The notes beneath the pieces are model-generated. The model worked only from the letters and a program-made list of their open reading frames with translations, ran no database searches and was not told the origin of the DNA. Below, piece after piece: positions 1 to 4,508 of a stretch of DNA of 7,127 bases. Origin of the DNA: Gammaproteobacteria bacterium (GTDB lineage Bacteria; Pseudomonadota; Gammaproteobacteria; Steroidobacterales; MnTg04). The stretch covers positions 1 to 7,127 of the forward strand of contig JAPUHG010000038.1 of assembly GCA_027297845.1 (NCBI GenBank). Direction: 5' to 3'. Position numbers and translations under genes: made by a program. Position 1 is the first letter of the stretch; each line of letters begins with the position of its first letter.

Positions 1-1094
1 GTAGGTTGACCAACAGACCCGGTTACCCAGTGCAGGCTCGAGTTTCCAAGATCCTGGTCGCTGCTGGCCCCGCTGCCATCCATAACGGAAATGGATCCGT
101 TGGCCCAGCGGCCCCAGCGTATTCCTGAGGTTGCATCTTCGCCTCGATCGAAAATGTCGGCACTGCCCACGCTATAGATAACATCATCGCTCGATGTCGG
201 GGCTGGTCCGCCAAATTTGAGCAAATCACCATTGTCGTCCATCAGAATCGACGCATTGGGACCGGAGGTAGCACCGCTGAACTGGTCGGCCGTCGCCAGC
301 GGACCGGCTGCAAAACCAACCTGTCCCGATTGCAACGCCTGTACATCATCACCCTCAGTCAGGCTGACCGACTGACCGCTACCATCGGTACCGGTAACGG
401 CCACCTGGACCTCCGCAGCCGATTCTTCGTTTTCACCGCCTGAAACAACAACGCCTGCGGCAAGCACATCGGCGCCATCGGATGACATCTCCGGTGCACT
501 GTCTTCATCCGCAACATAGCCGTACTGGCCAGGTCCGAGCTCCAGCGATCCTGCTGAGTTGGTGAGCACAACACCACCTTGTGTTACCCCAACATAGAGA
601 CCGGTACTTCCTGTCTCACAGGCGGAATCACAGAAGATCGCATCGTAGTCCGTTCCGCGTATGCCGATCGTGGCGACCGGAGTACGTACCTCGTATGCAC
701 TTTTGTCTTTTTGTCCAATAGCGCCGGTTATGGATCGAAATCCACCTTTAAGCAGGCTAAAGAAGCTGCGATCCGGGTTTTCGGCCGACCCTGTGTTCGC
801 ATCAGAACCGGCATAGGAAAAGTCATCAATAACGAATTCCGTTGACGGCTTCAAAGCAATCAGCCCACCGTCCGCCATCCGCAACTGCACACGCCCGTTA
901 GCGGCGGTGCTGAAATGGTCTCCGCTTTCGAAACTCATGTCTTTGACCACTTCCTGATGGGTGCCAGCAGGGCTATCCAGCCAGGCTTGTCCGAAAACAA
1001 ACATAACTTTCCCTGCCTCCGCCGAAACAATCATCGGCATCATCAGCATTACTGAAAGAAGAAGTCCCTTGGTTACTGCGAATTTTATGTTCAT
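1..1094 (-). CDS. Exported FecR-domain protein, C-terminally truncated by the window edge
   Basis: The frame opens with ATG at 1094 and stays open to base 1, giving 364 codons with no stop, so the gene is partial. An AAAGGT ribosome site at 1106-1101, six bases upstream, supports the start. Residues 1-25 form a signal peptide: a basic start, a hydrophobic Leu/Met-rich core and a VSA-type cleavage site. Residues about 50-190 are a FecR domain of the kind found in secreted proteins. It contains the hallmark VRTPVATIGIRGTDY (137-150), followed by two cysteines (C155, C159) that could form a disulfide in the periplasm or outside the cell. Residues 195-310 are acidic and rich in Gly, Ala and Ser, which suggests a flexible linker. 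Near the edge, WGRW (327-330) and LHWVTG (354-359) look like the start of a beta-rich C-terminal module. No sigma-regulator transmembrane layout is present, so I do not read this as the FecR iron-signalling anti-sigma factor. The FecR-domain call is strong; the function is unknown. Its upstream neighbour is a TPR/beta-barrel protein that may export or anchor it. Confidence 0.85.
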   Translation of the reverse strand, partial: MNIKFAVTKGLLLSVMLMMPMIVSAEAGKVMFVFGQAWLDSPAGTHQEVVKDMSFESGDHFSTAANGRVQLRMADGGLIALKPSTEFVIDDFSYAGSDANTGSAENPDRSFFSLLKGGFRSITGAIGQKDKSAYEVRTPVATIGIRGTDYDAIFCDSACETGSTGLYVGVTQGGVVLTNSAGSLELGPGQYGYVADEDSAPEMSSDGADVLAAGVVVSGGENEESAAEVQVAVTGTDGSGQSVSLTEGDDVQALQSGQVGFAAGPLATADQFSGATSGPNASILMDDNGDLLKFGGPAPTSSDDVIYSVGSADIFDRGEDATSGIRWGRWANGSISVMDGSGASSDQDLGNSSLHWVTGSVGQP

Positions 1095-1141
1095 GGTCTT
1101 ACCTTTGTTTTCCTACTCGTTCTCTTAGTCAATACTTCCGG

Positions 1142-1192
1142 CAAGGATAAATTAGGGTATTTCCCGAAAAATCGCTGTGAACGGCTTCACAG
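1142..1192 (-). promoter_or_regulatory. Putative CRP-type class II promoter of the FecR-domain gene
   Basis: CTGTGAACGGCTTCACAG (1175-1192) is a perfect inverted repeat that contains TGTGA-N6-TCACA, the full CRP/Vfr/Clp core (1176-1191, centre 1183.5). On the minus strand a -10-like TAATTT lies at 1154-1149; it matches TATAAT at the three most important positions (1, 2 and 6). A transcript start seven bases further, at 1142 (G on the minus strand), places the palindrome centre at exactly -41.5, the class II activator position that replaces a -35 element. The leader would be 48 bases. The motif and spacing are read directly; binding and activation are inferred. The dyad is followed on the minus strand by CGATTTTT, so it could instead be a weak terminator of the preceding gene. 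Confidence 0.55.
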
Positions 1193-1236
1193 TTGGTAAG
1201 ACCTTCCCAAAAATATGTTCAATTGGACTGCCTTAT

Positions 1237-1254
1237 TGTGAGGCGTGGGTCACA
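1237..1254. promoter_or_regulatory. Second TGTGA/TCACA dyad with an 8-base spacer
   Basis: TGTGA (1237-1241) and TCACA (1250-1254) are perfect CRP-type half-sites separated by eight bases instead of the normal six. The centre (1245.5) is 62 bases upstream of the perfect site, or -103.5 from the inferred FecR-gene start. That is a distance at which an upstream CRP dimer can assist a class II site. The extra two bases would be expected to weaken normal CRP binding, so this is a possible auxiliary or degenerate site, or a coincidence. Confidence 0.25.
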
Positions 1255-1284
1255 GTTTGCCCGCCAGGCCAGATTTGGCATCAT

Positions 1285-2607
1285 CTAACGAAATATTCGC
1301 CGTAGCGACACCCCGGCGACATCGCGATCATATTCGAATACTTCGACATTCGAATTGTTCATCTGATGCGAATAGCTGTAATCAAAAAACCAGCTCCGAT
1401 TGATCTTCCAGGTCAGGCGCAAGGTGATCTGGCTGAGCGTATCCTTGCGATCCTCATTAACCTGTTGCGGAAAGAACACGTCGTCATAATTAGAACGGCT
1501 TACGCTGGCAAAAGTTTGCAAACTAACCCTGCTATTGAAATTCCAGCCAACAAAGACTTGCAGACCCGCAATGTCGCGGTTGTATTTAGAGTCTGATAGT
1601 CGGGCATTATCGCGGCCAAGCAGCAAAGTGGCGACCACGTTCCCCATTCCGGTCTCGCCGAAAACCCGGCTGATCGAAGAGCCGAAAAGGAACTGATCAA
1701 CATCCCGAACGTCCTGGTTATCGGCGTATCGAATCGCCGTCCATTTGCCAAGAAAACCAATGTAGGTTCTCCTGTTTAACTGGTGCTCGTAGTCCCCTTC
1801 CAGGCTGATGCCCTTGCTGTTGAGTTTGTCATCAGTATTCAACCGGTAAGCCAACACGCCGGCGGAATACTGAGTAGTCTCGGCGACTTTCCTCAATCGC
1901 GAACGGATACTCCCCAGGGTAGCGTTTACAAAGGATGCGTCCGGGTAATTTCTCTGCCCCAGGTCGGCTCGGGTGTTCCAAATAAGCCCTTTTTCGAACG
2001 GTCTTTGGATTTCGCCACCAAGCGCATAGGCGGCATAAGGGCTGTCGGTTTCCCTGCTTTCGGGGTCAAGCACGAAGCCAAGGAATCTGCTGGCATCCGT
2101 TGCTGCGTTGGCATTGCTGTCGTAGCCCGTCGCAAACCTTGCGTAGGCCTGGTAGTTGTTTTTCCCCGGTTCCGTTTTGCTGTCGATTTGCGCCAGCAGA
2201 TTGCGGATTTCCCTCTGCGCCGCGGGTGGTGGATTCTGATCGCGAAGAATCAACAAGTGGAACCGGGCATCGGCCATATTCTCTTCCAGAAAATATGCCC
2301 GCGCGAGATCCAGCCGTGCCGCCGCAAATTCAGGGTCATTGTCAACGGCTCGTTGCAAAGCAAATATTGCTTTGCCTGTTTGTCCGGTTTCCAGTAGCGC
2401 CAGACCGAAAAGATAGTCAAATCGACTGTCTCCTGCCATTTCCGGCTCACTAAGAGAAAGAATGGCAAGCGCCTGGCCAGGCTTGCCCTGGTTGAGCATT
2501 CGCTGTGCATTATGCAGATCACTATCGGCGGCCCCGGCTATGGTGGCATACACCAGCGCCAGTACGACAAGCAGTGATCGAAAAATTCGCTCAGAAAAGA
2601 AAATCAT
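1285..2607 (-). CDS. TPR plus outer-membrane beta-barrel protein, Slam-like (DUF560-type)
   Basis: This is a complete gene of 440 residues with ATG at 2607 and TAG at 1287-1285. A strong GGGAGG site at 2623-2618 lies ten bases before the start. Residues 1-26 are a signal peptide ending in AGA-A. Residues about 29-145 are helical with about three TPR units; the clearest is 63-96, ending in the typical NDPEF turn. After a short linker, GYDSNAN (161-167) opens about 280 residues of alternating polar and aromatic strands, with repeats such as WNTRADLGQRNY and WFFDYSYSHQ, as expected for an outer-membrane barrel. This order (signal peptide, periplasmic TPRs, barrel of about 14 strands) is that of Slam, the type XI translocon that moves lipoproteins or secreted proteins across the outer membrane. 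The chain ends in IFR rather than in the usual terminal aromatic residue. The architecture is well supported; true Slam activity is inferred. The FecR-domain gene follows after 190 bases on the same strand and is the obvious candidate partner. Confidence 0.8.
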   Translation of the reverse strand: MIFFSERIFRSLLVVLALVYATIAGAADSDLHNAQRMLNQGKPGQALAILSLSEPEMAGDSRFDYLFGLALLETGQTGKAIFALQRAVDNDPEFAAARLDLARAYFLEENMADARFHLLILRDQNPPPAAQREIRNLLAQIDSKTEPGKNNYQAYARFATGYDSNANAATDASRFLGFVLDPESRETDSPYAAYALGGEIQRPFEKGLIWNTRADLGQRNYPDASFVNATLGSIRSRLRKVAETTQYSAGVLAYRLNTDDKLNSKGISLEGDYEHQLNRRTYIGFLGKWTAIRYADNQDVRDVDQFLFGSSISRVFGETGMGNVVATLLLGRDNARLSDSKYNRDIAGLQVFVGWNFNSRVSLQTFASVSRSNYDDVFFPQQVNEDRKDTLSQITLRLTWKINRSWFFDYSYSHQMNNSNVEVFEYDRDVAGVSLRRIFR

Positions 2608-2671
2608 TCAGAATCAGCCTCCCTGGCTGCCTGTGCTCCCTGCACCCTAAGTTTTACATAACAACGACAAT

Positions 2672-2722
2672 GTTTAGCAGAATAGACAATATGCCAGCTG
2701 GCAAACGTGAAGGAATTCACAG
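2672..2722 (-). promoter_or_regulatory. Putative CRP-type class II promoter of the TPR/barrel gene
   Basis: CGTGA-N6-TCACA (2706-2721, centre 2713.5) matches nine of the ten core bases of the CRP consensus. On the minus strand it reads CTGTGAATTCCTTCAC, sharing CTGTGAA-N4-TTCAC with the site upstream of the FecR gene. A -10-like TATTCT lies at 2684-2679, which puts the transcript start near 2672 and the palindrome centre at -41.5, identical to the other promoter. The predicted +1 base is C with A next to it at 2671, so the true start may shift by one. The leader would be about 65 bases. Flanking CAAAC/GTTTG (2702-2706 and 2722-2726) extends the dyad. Confidence 0.5.
2692..2703. repeat. 12-base perfect palindrome TGCCAGCTGGCA
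   Basis: This self-complementary sequence lies between the CRP-like site and the -10 hexamer of the TPR/barrel promoter, covering about -20 to -31. RNA polymerase must occupy that stretch, so a protein bound here would repress. It may be an operator or chance; no regulator family can be named from it. Confidence 0.3.
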
Positions 2723-2772
2723 TTTGCGGGACGAAATCGGCGGTTCGGTCAACGGCCTTGTTCCGCTACCGG

Positions 2773-2784
2773 TATACTTTCTCC
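2773..2784 (+). promoter_or_regulatory. Possible -10 element for leaderless transcription of nudJ
   Basis: TATACT at 2773-2778 matches the sigma-70 -10 consensus at five of six positions and ends six bases before the nudJ ATG, so transcription would begin at or next to the A of the start codon. There is no Shine-Dalgarno sequence in the 20 bases before the ATG, which fits a leaderless message. No -35 hexamer is evident at 16-18 bases. An alternative is that a further-upstream promoter is used and translation initiates weakly. Confidence 0.35.
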
Positions 2785-3261
2785 ATGCCATGGGTTCCTC
2801 ATATCACTGTTGCCGCGGTTGTCCAAAAGGACGATCGATTCCTGCTGGTTGAAGAGCTCGTTGGAGAGCGCAAGGTTTTCAATCAACCGGCCGGTCATTT
2901 AGAGGCCGGTGAAAGCCTCGTCGAGGCCGTCATTCGTGAGACGTTGGAGGAAACAGCCTGGCATTTCGAACCGCATTCCCTGAGCGGTATTTACCAGTGG
3001 ACCCATCCGGAAAAGCAAACAACCTTCATTCGATTCGCATTTGCCGGCGAGGTCACCAGGCACCTTCCGGATCGGGAACTCGATACCGGTATCGTTCGTG
3101 CGGTATGGCTGGACAAAGACCAGTTGCTCGCTCGTTCGGGCCAGCTGCGCAGCCCCATGGTTCTGCGTTGCATCGGTGATTATCTCTCCGGCCAACGCTT
3201 TCCCCTCGATATAGTCAGCCAGCTGCCGCTGAACATCGAAAATTGCGACCAGGCTTCTTAG
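2785..3261 (+). CDS. nudJ: NudJ-type Nudix hydrolase (phosphatase)
   Basis: The protein has 158 residues; E. coli NudJ has 153. NudJ enzymes are cytoplasmic Mg-dependent hydrolases that remove phosphate from nucleoside di- and triphosphates and from the thiamine precursor HMP-PP. It begins MPWVPHITVAAVV, matching the NudJ N-terminus, so I start it at 2785. The open frame extends upstream to a GTG at 2707, but the extra 26 residues look non-native. The Nudix box spans residues 37-59: G37, E43, then R51-E52 and E55-E56, with the preceding NQPAGHLE segment typical of the subfamily. The metal-binding glutamates E52, E55 and E56 are present. The usual Gly of the box (EEXG) is Ala58, a conservative change. 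LRSP near residue 120 and SGQR-P near residue 134 are further NudJ signatures. It lies 64 bases upstream of mnmA on the same strand, the same pairing as in E. coli (nudJ-mnmA), and ends with TAG. Confidence 0.93.
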   Translation: MPWVPHITVAAVVQKDDRFLLVEELVGERKVFNQPAGHLEAGESLVEAVIRETLEETAWHFEPHSLSGIYQWTHPEKQTTFIRFAFAGEVTRHLPDRELDTGIVRAVWLDKDQLLARSGQLRSPMVLRCIGDYLSGQRFPLDIVSQLPLNIENCDQAS

Positions 3262-3284
3262 AACAATCCAAACACCAATACGTC

Positions 3285-3290
3285 TATAAT
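3285..3290 (+). promoter_or_regulatory. Perfect -10 hexamer upstream of mnmA
   Basis: TATAAT lies in the short nudJ-mnmA gap, 35 bases before the mnmA start, giving a leader of about 29 bases. No good -35 hexamer is present at 16-18 bases, and there is no extended -10 TG. mnmA may therefore be transcribed both from here and by read-through from nudJ. Confidence 0.45.
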
Positions 3291-3325
3291 GTGGTTTCTT
3301 CCAGTCTGTTTCGGGTCGCAGACGA

Positions 3326-4465
3326 ATGCCTGCCAAAAATCCAGAACGAGTCATAGTCGGTTTGTCCGGTGGCGTCGATTCATCGGTCGCCGCGTTCCTG
3401 TTGTTGCAGGCCGGCTATGATGTGCAAGGCCTGTTTATGAACAACTGGGAAGACGATGAAGACGGTTATTGCCAGTCTGCACAGGATTATCAGGACGCCA
3501 GGCAGGTATGCGATGAACTCGGTGTCCCCTTGCACAAGGTGGATTTTGCGGAGGAATATCGTGAGCGTGTTTTCGCCTACTTTCTGGAAGAAATCGCAGC
3601 CGGGAGAACGCCAAACCCGGATGTGTTGTGCAATCGGGAAATCAAGTTTGGCACGTTCCGCGATTATGCCAACCGTCTCGGCGCCCGCTACATAGCGACC
3701 GGTCACTATGTCAGGGTCGACCACTCCGGGCGCACTGTCAGATTGCTCAAAGGACTGGATCAGGCAAAAGATCAGAGCTACTTCCTGAATGCAGTTTCCG
3801 CAAAAGCGCTGGAGAATTCCCTCTTCCCAATCGGAGAAATGCAAAAAGCGGAGGTCAGATCGATTGCCCGTGAACAGGGGTTTGATAATTTTGGGAAAAA
3901 AGACAGCACCGGCATTTGTTTTATCGGCGAACGTCACTTTCGTAGCTTTCTGGAAAACTATCTACCGGCCAAGCCCGGCGATATTCGTGACCCGGATGGC
4001 GAGTTGCTCGGCAGCCACGATGGATTGATGTATTACACGCTCGGCCAAAGACAGGGGCTTGGCATCGGCGGACGCAAGGGACGTACCGAGTCACCGTGGT
4101 ACGTCGCCAAGAAGAATCTGCAGAACAACACGCTGACGGTCGTTCAGGGGCACGCTCACCCATTGCTATACAGCGATGGCTTGCGAGCGATCAATAGTCA
4201 CTGGATCGGGGTGCAACCTGAAAATGGGTCCCGCCTTGCGGCCATGACACGATACCGGCAGGAGGATCAGCCCTGCACGATCGAGATCGATGATGAGGGC
4301 AACTTTGAACTGTACTTCGATGATGCTCAAAGAGCCGTGACCCCTGGCCAGTTTGCGGTCATCTACGATGGCGAACAATGCCTGGGGGGCGGGGTCATCG
4401 ATAAGACGATGTCGTTATCGGCGGACCAGGCCTCTCTTCGCGCCGGTCAACGCGATGCCGTATAA
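3326..4465 (+). CDS. mnmA: tRNA-specific 2-thiouridylase MnmA
   Basis: This complete protein has 379 residues; E. coli MnmA has 368. MnmA uses ATP to adenylate the wobble uridine 34 of tRNA-Lys, -Glu and -Gln, then inserts sulfur delivered from IscS through the Tus relay, making the s2U part of mnm5s2U in the cytoplasm. The PP-loop ATP site is SGGVDSS (14-20). The two catalytic cysteines are both present: C102 in NPDVLCNREIKF and C198 in STGICFIGER. Other family blocks are MNNWEDD (38-44), which helps select tRNA, and ATGHYVR (124-130). The C-terminal beta-barrel domain runs from about residue 210, with YTLGQRQGLGIGG near its start. The start at 3326 gives the standard N-terminus just before the PP-loop. 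The ribosome site is weak (GGGT about ten bases upstream). It follows nudJ as in enteric bacteria, but acnA lies downstream instead of hflD and purB. Every key residue is intact. Confidence 0.98.
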   Translation: MPAKNPERVIVGLSGGVDSSVAAFLLLQAGYDVQGLFMNNWEDDEDGYCQSAQDYQDARQVCDELGVPLHKVDFAEEYRERVFAYFLEEIAAGRTPNPDVLCNREIKFGTFRDYANRLGARYIATGHYVRVDHSGRTVRLLKGLDQAKDQSYFLNAVSAKALENSLFPIGEMQKAEVRSIAREQGFDNFGKKDSTGICFIGERHFRSFLENYLPAKPGDIRDPDGELLGSHDGLMYYTLGQRQGLGIGGRKGRTESPWYVAKKNLQNNTLTVVQGHAHPLLYSDGLRAINSHWIGVQPENGSRLAAMTRYRQEDQPCTIEIDDEGNFELYFDDAQRAVTPGQFAVIYDGEQCLGGGVIDKTMSLSADQASLRAGQRDAV

Positions 4466-4466
4466 T
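4461..4466 (+). promoter_or_regulatory. Possible acnA promoter -10 overlapping the mnmA stop codon
   Basis: TATAAT spans the last Val codon and the TAA stop of mnmA, and would start transcription near 4473, leaving an acnA leader of about 36 bases. The best upstream hexamer, TTCGCG at 4437-4442 with an 18-base spacer, is a poor -35. The identity to the -10 consensus is read directly; promoter activity is inferred. Confidence 0.35.
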
Positions 4467-4495
4467 TAACGGCTCGCTTGGCCCTGCAACCATTT

Positions 4496-4505
4496 CTCCG
4501 GAGGA
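4496..4505 (+). promoter_or_regulatory. acnA ribosome binding site inside a small palindrome
   Basis: GGAGGA (4500-4505) is a near-ideal Shine-Dalgarno sequence and fixes the acnA start at 4509, although the three-base gap to the ATG is short. It lies within the self-complementary CTCCGGAG (4496-4503), but the palindrome has no loop, so stable masking by one RNA hairpin is unlikely. Confidence 0.6.
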
Positions 4506-4508
4506 TCC

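Noticed and set aside
579..845. 88-codon plus-strand frame within the FecR-domain region
   Set aside because: The minus strand encodes an unmistakable FecR motif here; the plus frame is a shadow.
1175..1192. FNR/Anr oxygen-regulator site
   Set aside because: FNR sites are TTGAT-N4-ATCAA. The half-sites here are TGTGA and TCACA, which are the CRP type.
1783..2397. 204-codon plus-strand frame opposite the TPR/barrel gene
   Set aside because: It lies entirely antisense to a well-supported gene, has no recognisable domain and no ribosome site, and is a coding shadow.
2707..2784. N-terminal extension of nudJ from a GTG start
   Set aside because: NudJ proteins begin a few residues before the HITVAAVV strand, which matches ATG 2785. 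The 26 extra residues have no family match, and the GTG lies inside the CRP-like dyad.
3380..3937. 185-codon minus-strand frame opposite mnmA
   Set aside because: It is antisense to catalytic regions of mnmA, with no domain features and no neighbouring signals.
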